64,000 nucleotides of DNA from Sphingomonas sp. Lineage in GTDB: Bacteria; Pseudomonadota; Alphaproteobacteria; Sphingomonadales; Sphingomonadaceae. The notes under the pieces are model-generated. The model did no database searches and was not told where the DNA came from. It saw only the letters and a program-made list of their open reading frames with translations. Shown piece after piece: positions 8,702 to 17,692 of the stretch; position 1 is the stretch's first letter, and each line of letters begins with the position of its first letter. A program made the translations under genes and the position numbers. The stretch spans positions 1 through 64,000 of the forward strand of contig NZ_JAIERS010000012.1 of NCBI RefSeq assembly GCF_019746665.1. Reading direction: 5' to 3'.

Positions 8702-9472
8702 TCACACCGAGGTGACGCCGCCATCGACCGCCAGCGTCTGCCCGGTGATGTGCTTGCCGGCGTCGCTGGCGAACAGCAGCACGGTGCCCTTCAGATCCTG
8801 ATCGTCGCCGATGCGGCCAAGCGGCGCGGCCTTGGCGAAATGCTCGACACCCAGTTTCTCGAACGTGCCCTTGGTCATGCGCGAGGGGAACATGCCGGGC
8901 GCGATGGCATTGGCGGTGATGCCGTATCGGCCCCAGGATGCCGCCAGCGCGCGGGTGAAATTGATGACCGCGCCCTTGCTGGTATTGTAGGCGATCAGCC
9001 CATCGGCCCCGCGCAGCCCCGCGATCGAGGCCATGTTGATGATCCGGCCATAGCGGTTGGGGATCATCGACAGCTTGGCGATCCGCTGCGACAGGATGAA
9101 CAGCGCGCGGATGTTGAGATTCATGATCTTGTCGAACGCATCGATGGGGTGGTCCTCGGTCGGCGCGCCCCAGCTCGCTCCGGCATTGTTGACGAGAATG
9201 TCCACCTTGCCCAGCCGGTCGATCGCGCTGTCGGCGAGCGCGAAGATCGCCTCCTCGCGGCTATTGTCGGCCACCACATAGGATACGTCGATTCCCCGGC
9301 CCTGGAGATGCGCCTGCGCCTCCGCCAGATCGGCTTCCTTGCGTGACGAGATCACCAGCCGCGCGCCGAAATCGCCGAGCGCCTCGGCGATCTGGACGCC
9401 GAGCCCGCGCGAGCCGCCGGTGATGAGCGCGGTCTTGCCGGTAAGATCGAACAGTTTGGTGGGGTCGGTCAC
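8702..9472 (-). CDS. Short-chain dehydrogenase/reductase (classical SDR)
   Basis: 256 aa NAD(P)-dependent oxidoreductase of the FabG/3-hydroxyacyl-CoA dehydrogenase type. Visible motifs are the nucleotide loop TGGSRGLG, NNAG, catalytic Ser in MASIAG, YNTSK (YxxxK), and a C-terminal DGG. GTG 9472 is preceded by AGGAAGGA at good spacing; TTG 9478 is an in-frame alternative. In this operon it could oxidise the 3-hydroxyacyl-CoA made by the crotonase, or the alcohol released by the dehalogenase. Which of these is inference. Confidence 0.88.
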   Translation of the reverse strand: MTDPTKLFDLTGKTALITGGSRGLGVQIAEALGDFGARLVISSRKEADLAEAQAHLQGRGIDVSYVVADNSREEAIFALADSAIDRLGKVDILVNNAGASWGAPTEDHPIDAFDKIMNLNIRALFILSQRIAKLSMIPNRYGRIINMASIAGLRGADGLIAYNTSKGAVINFTRALAASWGRYGITANAIAPGMFPSRMTKGTFEKLGVEHFAKAAPLGRIGDDQDLKGTVLLFASDAGKHITGQTLAVDGGVTSV

Positions 9473-9515
9473 GATCAAAGTCCTTCCTGCAAGGAGGTGG
9501 CCTGGAGACGGGCGG

Positions 9516-11348
9516 TCAGAAATCGGCGGCGGCGAGCGCCATCAGCGGCGCGGCGCCGGTGCGCGCGGCGGCGAGGTGAGTGTCGATCTGCGGCATTTCG
9601 CGCAGTGCCCAGAAATTGCCGATGGTGATCTTGCGCTCCAGGAACGCCGGATCGCCGTCCTGCCGGGCGAGCGCTTCGAGCGCCGCCACCCCGATCCGCC
9701 CCCACATGAAGCCGATCGCGACGATGCCGAAGATCGCGAGGACGTCGCTGGCGATCGCGCCGATCGCGTTCCGATCCTCGCCCGCCGCCGCCAGCAGCGC
9801 GAGCGCCTGCCGCAACCCGGCGAACCCGGTGGCGAGTGCCGCGCTTTGGTGGCGCAGCGTCTCGTGCGCCGCCATCGCGCCGAGCAGCGCTTCGATCTCC
9901 TCGATGAAGCTCGCGACGCCGCGCCCGCCTTGCGCGGGCAGTTTGCGGGTGACGAGATCAAGCGCCTGAATGCCGTTGGCGCCCTCGTAAAGCTGGAAGA
10001 TGCGTCCGTCGCGGACCTGCTGCTCGACGCCATTGTCGCGGATATAGCCGTGGCCGCCAAAGACCTGGACGGCGAGATTGGAGGCTTCGAACGCTTTGTC
10101 GCTGCAGTAAGCCTTCACCACCGGCGTCATCAGCGAGGCGAGCGCGCCGGCGGTCGCGCGGCGATCGGCGTCGGGGCTGAGCGCCTGTTCGTCGAGCAGC
10201 AGCGATACCCACAGCGCAAGCGCCCGCGCCCCTTCCAGAAAGGCCGCCTGCTTCAGCAGCATCCTGCGCACGTCGGGATGGACGATGATCGGATCGGCAC
10301 GGCCACTTCCGCGTGCGGCGGGATCGGCGGCCCGGCCCGACAGCCGCTCCTTCGCGTAACTCGCGCTTTTGGCATAAGCGGCGGCGGCGGTCGCGATCGC
10401 CTGGACCCCGGTGCCAAGCCGCGCGCCGTTCATCATGTCGAACATCGCGCTCATCCCGCTCGACTTCGACGCCGCCGGGGCATCGGCCTTGGTGCTGCCG
10501 AGCTTCCACCCGATCGCGCCATCGAAGTTGAGCACGGTCGTCGCGCTGCCCTTCAGGCCCATCTTGGCCTCGAGCCCGCCGACCGAGATGCCGTTGCGAC
10601 GCCCGGTCAGCCGGCCCTCGTCGTCCAATTCCATCTTGGGGACCAGGAACAGTGCCACCGTCGCCAGATCATCGACATAGCGACCATCGGCGTCGGGCAG
10701 CTTGGCGAGCACCAGATGGATGACATTGTCGGTCAGATCATGGTCGCCGCCCGAGATGAAGATCTTGGTGCCGTCGATGCTGAAGCGGCCGTCGGGCAGC
10801 GGCGTGGCCCGCGTCGCCATCAGCCGCAGATCAGTGCCGCAGGCGGGTTCGGTGAGGCACATCGTGCCGGTCCAGGTGCCCCGGACCATCTGGGGAACGA
10901 TATGCGCGCGCATCCAATCGGACCCGGCGCGGGCGATGCTGTGCATCGCGCCGCGGGTGAGGCCGGGATAGAGGAGCAGCGCGGCATTGGCGCAGGAAGC
11001 AATCTCGTTCACCGCGGTGCCGATCACCCCGGGCAAGCCCTCGCCGCCGAGCGCCGCGCTGACGGTGAGGCGGTTCCACCCCGCGCCGCAATAAGCGTGA
11101 TAGGCATCGCCAAAGCCCGGCGGCGTCCGCACCACGCCGTTTTCCAGGGTGCAGCCATGACGATCGCCGACGGCGTTGAGCGGTTCGAGCACGCCGCTGG
11201 CGAACTCCGCCATCGCTTCCACGATCGGCCGAGTGAGATCGGGGGTGAGATCGGCGAAGCCCGGCAGATCGCCGCGCCGATCGATGCGCAGCACATCGTG
11301 CAGCAGGAACATGAACTCATCCACCGGGATGCCGCTCGATCGAGCCAT
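9516..11348 (-). CDS. Acyl-CoA dehydrogenase (large, with C-terminal extension)
   Basis: 610 aa FAD-dependent acyl-CoA dehydrogenase of the roughly 600-residue group (FadE5/AcdB-like). Motifs are the flavin/substrate strand MCLTEPACGTDL, the region GLKGSATTVLNFDGA, VFGGHGYIRDNG, and the catalytic segment YEGANGIQALDL with its Glu. The last 130 residues form the extra helical domain of this group. ATG 11348 is preceded by GGGAGA; an open frame extends upstream to 11516 but would run into the TetR gene. First gene of the leftward operon, divergent from tetR, so probably repressed by it until its acyl-CoA-type inducer appears. Confidence 0.9.
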   Translation of the reverse strand: MARSSGIPVDEFMFLLHDVLRIDRRGDLPGFADLTPDLTRPIVEAMAEFASGVLEPLNAVGDRHGCTLENGVVRTPPGFGDAYHAYCGAGWNRLTVSAALGGEGLPGVIGTAVNEIASCANAALLLYPGLTRGAMHSIARAGSDWMRAHIVPQMVRGTWTGTMCLTEPACGTDLRLMATRATPLPDGRFSIDGTKIFISGGDHDLTDNVIHLVLAKLPDADGRYVDDLATVALFLVPKMELDDEGRLTGRRNGISVGGLEAKMGLKGSATTVLNFDGAIGWKLGSTKADAPAASKSSGMSAMFDMMNGARLGTGVQAIATAAAAYAKSASYAKERLSGRAADPAARGSGRADPIIVHPDVRRMLLKQAAFLEGARALALWVSLLLDEQALSPDADRRATAGALASLMTPVVKAYCSDKAFEASNLAVQVFGGHGYIRDNGVEQQVRDGRIFQLYEGANGIQALDLVTRKLPAQGGRGVASFIEEIEALLGAMAAHETLRHQSAALATGFAGLRQALALLAAAGEDRNAIGAIASDVLAIFGIVAIGFMWGRIGVAALEALARQDGDPAFLERKITIGNFWALREMPQIDTHLAAARTGAAPLMALAAADF

Positions 11349-11514
11349 CGTCTTCTCTCCCGCCTTGACCATCACCCCATCTGCATGATCTTCGCCATGC
11401 TCGCTGGGGCGTGTCGTTCGCTTTTTATCGTCAAACTCGCTATTGGTGACCGTGCTTGCAACAGCATGATAAGCATCATGCAGAGAGTCAAGCCGAAGGA
11501 ATTGAGGAACGGGC
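11349..11514. promoter_or_regulatory. Divergent control region of the acyl-CoA dehydrogenase operon and tetR
   Basis: 166 bp between the divergent starts. It is noticeably less GC-rich than the flanking genes around 11415-11470 and holds a perfect palindrome at 11464-11481 (listed separately). Both promoters must lie here. Confidence 0.6.
11464..11481. promoter_or_regulatory. Candidate TetR operator: perfect 18-bp inverted repeat
   Basis: GCATGAT (11464-11470), AAGC, ATCATGC (11475-11481): two perfect 7-bp arms around a 4-bp centre. It starts 51 bp upstream of the tetR ATG and lies in the shared promoter region with the divergent operon. Size, symmetry and position are those expected of a TetR-family operator. 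Binding is inferred. Confidence 0.6.
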
Positions 11515-12156
11515 ATGGGTCATTCACGGGCGGAAAAGGCGCAGAGCCGGGAGCGCATTCTGAGCATCGCCGGGCAGATCATCCGCGAGCGCGGCATCGA
11601 CGCGATCAGCATCGCCGATCTGATGAAGCAGGCCGGGCTGACCCACGGCGCCTTCTACGTCCATTTCGCATCGCGCGACGCGCTGATCGCGGCGGCGCTG
11701 GAGCGTGCCTTGCAGGATGGCGAGGCAGCCTCGGCCGCGGGCAATCGCAGCGGCGGCAAGCGCACGGTGAAATCGATCGTCAACGGCTATCTCAGCCGCG
11801 CGCACCGCGATGGCCCCGCCGCCGGCTGCGCGGTATCGTCGCTGTCGGGCGAGGTCGCGCGCAGCGGGGCGCTGACCCGCAAGATCATGATGGCCAAGTT
11901 GGATCGCTATTTCGAGAGCATGGCCGCCGCCAGTACGTCAGCCTCGGACGATCCGGCGCGCGCGCGGGACTTCGCGATGGGCGCTTGGTCGACGATGGTC
12001 GGCGCGATCATCCTGTCGCGCGTCTTCGCCGGCGACCCGAAGGCCGACCAGATCCTGCTCGCGGCGCGCAACGTGATCCTTACGCTCGACGGGCAAATCG
12101 AGCCCGACCGGCCGACCGAGCCGACGCCCGAAGCGACAGGAAAGACCCTGATGTAA
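11515..12156 (+). CDS. TetR/AcrR-family transcriptional regulator
   Basis: 213 aa. N-terminal helix-turn-helix at about residues 10-55 (RERILSIAG, ISIADLMKQAGLTHGAFYVHF) followed by a helical ligand-binding domain. GAGG lies 7 nt upstream of the ATG. It is divergent from the acyl-CoA dehydrogenase-SDR-crotonase-dehalogenase operon with a palindrome in the gap, so it most likely represses that operon and itself. The domain order GCAVSSLSGEVAR resembles AcuR-like regulators, several of which sense acyl or acrylyl compounds; that ligand link is only suggestive. Confidence 0.9.
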   Translation: MGHSRAEKAQSRERILSIAGQIIRERGIDAISIADLMKQAGLTHGAFYVHFASRDALIAAALERALQDGEAASAAGNRSGGKRTVKSIVNGYLSRAHRDGPAAGCAVSSLSGEVARSGALTRKIMMAKLDRYFESMAAASTSASDDPARARDFAMGAWSTMVGAIILSRVFAGDPKADQILLAARNVILTLDGQIEPDRPTEPTPEATGKTLM

Positions 12157-12177
12157 ACCCCATTGGGCATCGCGCCG

Positions 12178-12444
12178 AAAGGTCAGGCGCATCGTGTCGA
12201 GCAACGCGCCCGCCCTCTGCTCGCGCTCGCGCACCTTGTGGCGCATCACGGCATCACCAGGCAGCAGGCCAAGCCCGGTGACGTTGTCGAGATACTCGGC
12301 GATCGCAACCGTCTTGGCGGTGTGGACGACGCCGTCGAGCTTGAGGACGGGCAGTTCGCCGGTCGGCGAATGGTCGGCGATCGTCCGCGGCAGCGTCGCG
12401 TAATCGAGGTCGATGAAGCTGATCTCGCGCCCGTTGGTGCAGCC
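12178..12444 (-). pseudogene. Remnant of a glutathione S-transferase N-terminal domain
   Basis: Leftward translation gives a GST thioredoxin-fold fragment: SFIDLDYATLP, HSPTGELPVLKLDG and KTVAIAEYLDN are the beta3-beta4-alpha3 region of a GST, followed by a partial helix RHKVREREQRAG. The start of the domain, including the first strand with the catalytic residue, and nearly all of the C-terminal helical domain are missing. The frame is fused without a stop to a LysR effector-domain fragment on its 5' side and runs on antisense into tetR on its 3' side. Most likely a deletion relic. Confidence 0.7.
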
Positions 12445-12900
12445 CCTGTCCGCGACGAACAGCGGCAGGCCGGCGATCCCCAGCCCGGCGAGAGCCGCCG
12501 CGCGGTGCGCTTCGATCGTCGTCAGCGCGAGCGTGGGTGGCGCGTCGCCGAAGCTGGCGCGCAGCCAGCGCGACAGGCCGATATTCTCGAACGCGTCTGT
12601 CCAGCCGATAAAGCCAAGTCCTTCCGCATCGGCGTTGCGGGCGGCGTAAAGCGCCATCCGAATAGCGCCGAGCTTGCTGATCCGATACGGACCCTTGACT
12701 GGCCGCCTGAAGCGGACGGCGAGCGTCACCTCGCCGTCGAGCAGGTCGCGCTCGGCGGGCGCGGCGTCGATCGCGAGCCTCGGCGGGTGAGTAGGGCGGG
12801 CGAGATACGGCAACACAATCCAGTTCGCGACGATTTCGGTCGTGGCGATCCGCGCTGGCGCGGGCCGCGCGATATGTTTGGGGGCGGCGGCTGCCGCACA
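12445..12900 (-). pseudogene. Remnant of a LysR-family effector-binding domain
   Basis: About 150 codons read as the second part of a LysR regulator: RIATTEIVANWIVLPYL, a short AERDLLDGEVTLAVR segment, GFIGWTDAF and AAALAGLGIAGLPLF are typical effector-domain strands and helices. There is no helix-turn-helix and no ATG; only TTG 12816 or GTG 12819 could start it. The frame begins immediately after, and in register with, the purQ stop codon. The 3' end is fused in frame to a GST fragment. Both halves of the parent genes have been lost, so I read this as a deletion junction between two former neighbours. Confidence 0.7.
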
Positions 12901-12942
12901 CCGTTCTACGGGTTGCCGTGGCTCCTGGTCCGCGCCAGCGGC

Positions 12943-13611
12943 TCAGGCGTTTACCGCCGCCAGCACGCCTTCGAGCAATCGCCGCCCGTCGGTGCCGCCA
13001 TGCGCGGGCTCGATCCGGCGCTCGGGGTGCGGCATCATGCCGAGCACATTGCCGCGCGCGTTGAGCACGCCCGCGATGTCGCGCGCCGACCCGTTGACCT
13101 GCTCGGCATAGCGCAGCGCGACGCGGCCTTCGCCCTCCAGCCGGTCGAGCGTCTCGGCATCGGCGAAGTAATTGCCGTCATGATGCGCGACCGGGATCAC
13201 GATGCGCTCGCCTGCGCGGCAACGGCTGGTGAACAGGCTTTGCGCATTCTCCACGGTGAGCGCCACGTCGCGGCAGACGAAGTTCAGGCCCGCGTTGCGC
13301 ATCAGCGCGCCGTGGAGCAGGCCGATTTCGGTGAGCACCTGGAAACCGTTGCACACCCCCAGCACCGGCACGCCGCGCTCCGCCGCCGCGACGATCGCCG
13401 GCACGATCGCCGATCGCGCCGCGATCGCGCCGCAGCGCAGATAGTCCCCGTAGGAGAAGCCGCCGGGCAGGGCGATCAGGCCGAGGCCTTCGGGCAATTC
13501 GGTGTCGCCATGCCACACCATCGCCGGCTTCGTGCCCGTCACCGCCTGGAGCGCGACCGCCATGTCGCGATCGCAATTGGAGCCCGGGAAGACGATGACC
13601 GCGGTTTTCAC
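12943..13611 (-). CDS. purQ: Phosphoribosylformylglycinamidine synthase subunit PurQ (glutaminase)
   Basis: 222 aa class I glutamine amidotransferase that supplies ammonia to PurL in the fourth step of purine synthesis. Motifs are FPGSNCDRD at the N-terminus, [12 protein letters not shown], the nucleophile Cys in VLGVCNGFQ, and the catalytic His-Pro-Glu in MMPHPER. The GTG start at 13611 overlaps the purS stop (GTGA). An upstream in-frame extension to 13665 lies inside purS and is not part of the family. Sits in a purC-purS-purQ operon; purL is not in the window. Confidence 0.96.
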   Translation of the reverse strand: MKTAVIVFPGSNCDRDMAVALQAVTGTKPAMVWHGDTELPEGLGLIALPGGFSYGDYLRCGAIAARSAIVPAIVAAAERGVPVLGVCNGFQVLTEIGLLHGALMRNAGLNFVCRDVALTVENAQSLFTSRCRAGERIVIPVAHHDGNYFADAETLDRLEGEGRVALRYAEQVNGSARDIAGVLNARGNVLGMMPHPERRIEPAHGGTDGRRLLEGVLAAVNA

Positions 13612-13838
13612 GCCCGCTCGACCCGGTAATTCTCGATCACGGTGTTGGCGAGCAGCTGGCGGCACATCGCGTCGATCTGGTCATCGCTGGTATCGTCGGC
13701 GACCTCGAGCTCGAACACCTTGCCGGCGCGGACATCGGCCACGCCGGCGAAGCCCAGGCCGTCCAACGCCTTGTGGATCGCGCGGCCCTGGGGATCGAGC
13801 ACGCCGGGTTTCAGGCTGACGATGATGCGCAGTTTCAT
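13608..13838 (-). CDS. purS: Phosphoribosylformylglycinamidine synthase subunit PurS
   Basis: 76 aa, the typical size of PurS, the small structural subunit that bridges PurQ and PurL in the three-part FGAM synthase. It starts [18 protein letters not shown] and contains the [11 protein letters not shown] strand of the family. It lies 38 bp downstream of purC and overlaps purQ by GTGA, so it is co-translated with its partner. Confidence 0.96.
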   Translation of the reverse strand: MKLRIIVSLKPGVLDPQGRAIHKALDGLGFAGVADVRAGKVFELEVADDTSDDQIDAMCRQLLANTVIENYRVERA

Positions 13839-13876
13839 GGCGCGCGCTATGCCGTGCGCCGCGCCGCCGCGCAACC

Positions 13877-14656
13877 TTACTTGCCGCGCTGCTTGCGGTG
13901 GGTTTCCAGGTCGAGCACGGTGTTGTCCGCGCCCTCGGGGAGCAGGCCCAAACGGCGCGCGACCTCCTGATAGGCCTCCATCTCGCCCCCCAGATCGCGC
14001 CGGAAGCGATCCTTGTCGAGCTTTTCGCCGGTCGCCATGTCCCACAAGCGGCAGCCATCGGGGCTGATCTCGTCCGCCAGGATGATGCGGCTATAGTCAT
14101 TGTCCCAGATGCGGCCAAATTCGAGCTTGAAGTCGATCAGCCGGATGCCGACGCCGCCGAACAGGCCGGAGAGGAAATCATTCACCCGGATCGCCAGATC
14201 GGCGATGTCGTGCATCTCTTCCTGGCTGGCCCAGCCGAAGCAGGCGATATGTTCCTCGGTGATCATTGGATCGCCGAGCGCGTCGTCCTTGTAATAATAT
14301 TCGATGATCGTGCGGGGCAGCGGGGTGCCCTCCTCGATCCCGAGCCGCTTCGACAGCGAGCCGGCGGCGACGTTGCGCACCACCACCTCGATCGGGATGA
14401 TTTCCACCTGGCGGATCAGCTGTTCGCGCATGTTGAGCCGGCGAATGAAGTGCGTCGGCACCCCGATCATCGCGAGCAGGGTGAAGACATGCCCCGAAAT
14501 CCGGTTGTTGAGCACGCCCTTGCCGTTGATCGTGCCCTTTTTCTGCGCGTTGAAGGCGGTCGCGTCGTCCTTGAAATACTGGATCAGCGTGCCGGGTTCG
14601 GGCCCCTCATAGAGGATCTTCGCTTTGCCTTCGTAAATCTGGCGGCGCCGGGCCAT
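13877..14656 (-). CDS. purC: Phosphoribosylaminoimidazole-succinocarboxamide synthase (SAICAR synthase)
   Basis: 259 aa, single-domain bacterial PurC. It joins CAIR and aspartate with ATP in purine synthesis. Motifs are [11 protein letters not shown] at the N-terminus, [14 protein letters not shown], the substrate loop [14 protein letters not shown] and [13 protein letters not shown] 14656 is the natural family start. First gene of the purC-purS-purQ operon; a stable hairpin (14677-14707) stands in its leader. Confidence 0.96.
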   Translation of the reverse strand: MARRRQIYEGKAKILYEGPEPGTLIQYFKDDATAFNAQKKGTINGKGVLNNRISGHVFTLLAMIGVPTHFIRRLNMREQLIRQVEIIPIEVVVRNVAAGSLSKRLGIEEGTPLPRTIIEYYYKDDALGDPMITEEHIACFGWASQEEMHDIADLAIRVNDFLSGLFGGVGIRLIDFKLEFGRIWDNDYSRIILADEISPDGCRLWDMATGEKLDKDRFRRDLGGEMEAYQEVARRLGLLPEGADNTVLDLETHRKQRGK

Positions 14657-14676
14657 GGCTGTTCCTGAAATGCAAC

Positions 14677-14707
14677 GCCCCGGCCGCAGGGAGCGCGGGG
14701 CCGGGGC
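14677..14707 (-). other. 9-bp stem-loop between kynU and purC
   Basis: GCCCCGGCC (14677-14685) pairs perfectly with GGCCGGGGC (14699-14707). On the leftward strand it lies 54 bp after the kynU stop and 20 bp before the purC start. It is followed by GTTGCATTT, not a clean T run, so it may be a weak terminator for kynU or a leader structure of purC. Confidence 0.4.
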
Positions 14708-14760
14708 TAAGGGGCTCGTATATAGCGCGGTTCCAGCCCCCGCGCAACGGCGGTCAGGCT

Positions 14761-15969
14761 TCAGGTCACCGCGCGACGGGTGGCGAAGCGCGGCTCCGCC
14801 CAGGCGCCCCGAGCGATCACCTCGGCCAAAATCATGCCCGCGCGCGCCACGTCTTCGTGCGACAGATAGAGCGGGGTCAGGCCCAGCCGCAGAATGTCGG
14901 GCGTGCGGAAATCGCCGATCACGCCGCGCTCGATCAGCGCCTGGCACAGTTCATGGGCGTGGGCGTGGCGGAGCGCGATATGGCTGCCGCGCCGTGCCGG
15001 ATCGCGCGGCGAGACGACTTCCAGCCCCAGGCCATCGGCGGTGGCGGCGAGTTGATCGAACAGCCGCGCGCTCTTGGCGGCGAGCAGCGCGGGATCGGCT
15101 TCGAGCATCAGCTCGACTCCCGCTTCGAGCGCGGCGAGGCCGATGATCGGCGGGGTGCCGGCCAGCCAGCGGCGGATGCCGGGGGCGGGGGCGTAGCCAT
15201 CGGTGAAGTCGAACGGCGCGGCATGGCCCATCCACCCCGAGAGCGGATTGTGGAGCGCGGCCTGATGGCGCCCGGCGACGAACAGCCAGGCCGGCGCGCC
15301 CGGGCCACCGTTCAGAAATTTATAGCCGCAACCGACCGCGAGATCGGCGCCCGCCGCGTTCAGGTCGATCGGCACCGCGCCGATGCTGTGGCTCAAATCC
15401 CAAAGCACGCGCGCCCCGACCGCGTGAGCTTGCGCGGTCCAGGCGGCGAGATCGAATCGCGCGGCGGTCTTGTAATGGACATGGGTGAGCAGCAGCAGCG
15501 ACACGCTTTCATCGAGCGCCCCGGCGAGCTGGTCGCGCTCGACGACGCGCAGTGCCGCGCCCGGCACCGCCGCCACCGCGCCCTCGGCGATGTGGAGATC
15601 GGTCGGGAAGTTCCCGGCCTCGCTCAGCAACACGCCGGGCCGCGCGCGCAGCGCGGCGACGATCAGCTTGTAAAGGTTCACCGAGGTCGAATCGCACGCG
15701 ATCACCTCGCCGGGCGCGGCGCCGATCAACCGGGCGATCTTGTCGCCGATGCGGGTTGGCGCGTCGATCCAGCCTTCATTCCAGCCGCGGTTCAGGCGTT
15801 CACCCCATTGCCGCTCGGTCAGCTCGGCCACCGCCGCACGAGCGTCGTGGGGCAGGGGGCCGAGTGAGTTGCCGTCGAGATAGATCACGCCTTCGGGCAA
15901 TGCGAAGCGCGCGCGAAAAGGCGCGAGCGGATCGGCCGCGTCAAGCGCGCGCGCCTCGTCCAGCGTCAC
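14761..15969 (-). CDS. kynU: Kynureninase
   Basis: 402 aa PLP-dependent fold-type I enzyme that cleaves kynurenine to anthranilate and alanine in tryptophan breakdown. Family segments seen: [41 protein letters not shown], and the PLP lysine in [13 protein letters not shown]. The GTG start at 15969 overlaps the stop of the upstream hydrolase (GTGA), so the two are translationally coupled. Cytoplasmic. Confidence 0.95.
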   Translation of the reverse strand: MTLDEARALDAADPLAPFRARFALPEGVIYLDGNSLGPLPHDARAAVAELTERQWGERLNRGWNEGWIDAPTRIGDKIARLIGAAPGEVIACDSTSVNLYKLIVAALRARPGVLLSEAGNFPTDLHIAEGAVAAVPGAALRVVERDQLAGALDESVSLLLLTHVHYKTAARFDLAAWTAQAHAVGARVLWDLSHSIGAVPIDLNAAGADLAVGCGYKFLNGGPGAPAWLFVAGRHQAALHNPLSGWMGHAAPFDFTDGYAPAPGIRRWLAGTPPIIGLAALEAGVELMLEADPALLAAKSARLFDQLAATADGLGLEVVSPRDPARRGSHIALRHAHAHELCQALIERGVIGDFRTPDILRLGLTPLYLSHEDVARAGMILAEVIARGAWAEPRFATRRAVT

Positions 15970-16838
15970 TCGAAACTCCGCGCGATCAGGGTGACGCTCT
16001 GCTTCCAGGCGGTGCTTTCGGGCGCGATCAGTTCGACATGGCCGGTCTGCGGCACCCGCACCAGCGCGACCGGATCGCCCGCCGCCCGCGCCGCTTCAAA
16101 ATAGCCCAGGTTCAGCCGCATCGGGATGATCCGGTCATTCTCCCCCGCGACGATCCACTGTTCGGCGCCGAGCGGGAGCAGGCGCGGGACCGAGGTATCG
16201 GCGAAGGCATTGGGTCGCTCGCCGACCAGCTTGCCGACGACTTCGGTGCCGCAGCCATTGTCGGGGCTCGCCGCGACGGCTTCCAGATCGGGCAGGCCAC
16301 CCAGGCTCACCACCGCCGCGATCGGCAGCGGGCTCGCGCTCCGCAGCGGGCTGTCGGCGGGCAGCTTGCCGCGCCCGGCGAGCCACAGCGCGAGATGCCC
16401 GCCCGCCGAATGGCCGACCGCGACGATGCGCCGCGTATCCAGCTTGAACCGCGCCGCGTTGGCCCTCAGCGCGTCGGCGGCGGCGGCGACATCGGCGAAG
16501 GTGCCGGGATAGCCGCCGCCCGCGCGATCGATTCCACGATAATCGACGTTCCACACCGCATAGCCGCGCCCGCGCAAATCCTCCGCAAGCCAGTTCATCA
16601 GGCTGCGATCGGCGATGCTCGTCTGCCAGCAGCCACCATGAACCATCAGCACGGTCTTGTGCGGCCCCGGCCCGGCGGGAACCCAGACATCGACCTTCTG
16701 CTCGGGTGCCGGGCCATAGGCGATCGTCGCCTGGGGCGCCGGGCGCGGACGGCTCGTCAGGTCCGGCCAGGTCAGCGGTTTCCAATCGGCCATGCCGCCC
16801 AGAAGCAGCATGGCGGCGGCGAGGGCAAGGCGGCGCAT
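15966..16838 (-). CDS. Alpha/beta hydrolase, possible kynurenine formamidase-like esterase
   Basis: About 290 aa alpha/beta hydrolase. HGGCW forms the oxyanion loop, GHSAGGH the nucleophile elbow, and a C-terminal Asp/His pair (GENDR; TGHVELI) completes the triad. HGGxW plus coupling to kynU suggests an AFMID-type N-formylkynurenine hydrolase, the step before KynU. Against this, the chosen start (ATG 16838) gives a hydrophobic N-terminus (RRLALAAAMLLLGG) that looks like a signal peptide, which would put the enzyme outside the cytoplasm. An in-frame start at 16913 would overlap the next gene. Family sure, substrate unsure. Confidence 0.75.
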   Translation of the reverse strand: MRRLALAAAMLLLGGMADWKPLTWPDLTSRPRPAPQATIAYGPAPEQKVDVWVPAGPGPHKTVLMVHGGCWQTSIADRSLMNWLAEDLRGRGYAVWNVDYRGIDRAGGGYPGTFADVAAAADALRANAARFKLDTRRIVAVGHSAGGHLALWLAGRGKLPADSPLRSASPLPIAAVVSLGGLPDLEAVAASPDNGCGTEVVGKLVGERPNAFADTSVPRLLPLGAEQWIVAGENDRIIPMRLNLGYFEAARAAGDPVALVRVPQTGHVELIAPESTAWKQSVTLIARSFE

Positions 16839-16876
16839 GACCGTGCCGTAGCCGAGCACCGCGCCGCCTGCCAAGC

Positions 16877-17692
16877 TCAAGCCAATGCCGCGTTGAGCCG
16901 CCGCCGGCCCCACCGCCAGGCGAGGAACAGCGCCGCCGCCACCAACACCCAGGGCAAGCCGCCCGCGACGAGGAGCAGCATCAGTGCCAGCAGCGCGCTC
17001 AGGCTGTCGCGCCCGATCGCATAGCCATTGGCGAGCGGGCTATCGCCATCGAACCACCCGGTCGCGAGCGGGCGATAATCGAAATGCATCGGCGTCACCG
17101 CCAGCTGGGCGCGGGCCGAGCGCGTTGCCACCGCCTGCTCGCGGCCATTGGCGCGCAGATTCTGGGCGCGTTGCTGCAGCTCGACCCGCTCGCGGGCCGG
17201 CAGCCCGGGCTGGGCGAGGCGACGCGCGATCTCCGCCAGTTCCGCCCGTTGGCTCTCCTGGGCGGCGGCCAGATCGGTCAGTCGTGACTGCTGATCCTCC
17301 GACTCGATCCGCGCCGAAAGGAGCCTGCCGCCCAGCTGGCCGAGCGTGGCGCTCGCCTTGCTGCCGAAGCCGCGCGCGAGCTGGGGGGCGATCGCCAGAT
17401 CGAGCGTGGCGCGGGGCGCCTGCGGCTTGCCGTTGTCGAGCGTCATGCTGGTCACCACGCATTGGTCCGGCCCCAGCGCCTCGCACGCCTGGGCATGGCG
17501 CTCCTGCGCGGCGGCGATCTGCGCGGCGGGGGCGGCGAAGCTGTAATCATAGCTGAAGCTGCGCCCGGCGACCGCCCTCACCCCCGGCGTGGCGATCGCG
17601 ACCCGATCCTCGAGCGCCTCGCCGGCGGTATTGCTCTCCACTTTGTTACAGCCCGCAAGGGCGATTGCCACCAGCATCAGAAGTCGACGCAT
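16877..17692 (-). CDS. DUF4349-like lipoprotein
   Basis: 271 aa. The N-terminus is a lipoprotein signal ending in ALAGC (lipobox), so the mature protein is lipid-anchored. A central domain with a long coiled coil (about 125-190: repeated Glu/Arg/Gln-rich heptads) is followed by one C-terminal membrane helix (about 233-258) and a basic tail (WRWGRRR). This layout is that of DUF4349 proteins, whose function is unknown. ATG 17692 has GGAGAGG upstream. It ends 38 bp before the hydrolase-kynU pair and reads in the same direction. Confidence 0.75.
   Translation of the reverse strand: MRRLLMLVAIALAGCNKVESNTAGEALEDRVAIATPGVRAVAGRSFSYDYSFAAPAAQIAAAQERHAQACEALGPDQCVVTSMTLDNGKPQAPRATLDLAIAPQLARGFGSKASATLGQLGGRLLSARIESEDQQSRLTDLAAAQESQRAELAEIARRLAQPGLPARERVELQQRAQNLRANGREQAVATRSARAQLAVTPMHFDYRPLATGWFDGDSPLANGYAIGRDSLSALLALMLLLVAGGLPWVLVAAALFLAWRWGRRRLNAALA

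Noticed and set aside
9339-12281. 980-codon rightward frame across the acyl-CoA dehydrogenase operon and tetR
   Set aside because: Covers two confirmed genes, one antisense (acyl-CoA dehydrogenase) and one in another frame (tetR); no motifs, Arg/His-rich.
12254-12901. Second leftward frame over the LysR/GST remnant
   Set aside because: Arg-rich shadow frame without motifs; the neighbouring frame carries the recognisable LysR and GST segments.
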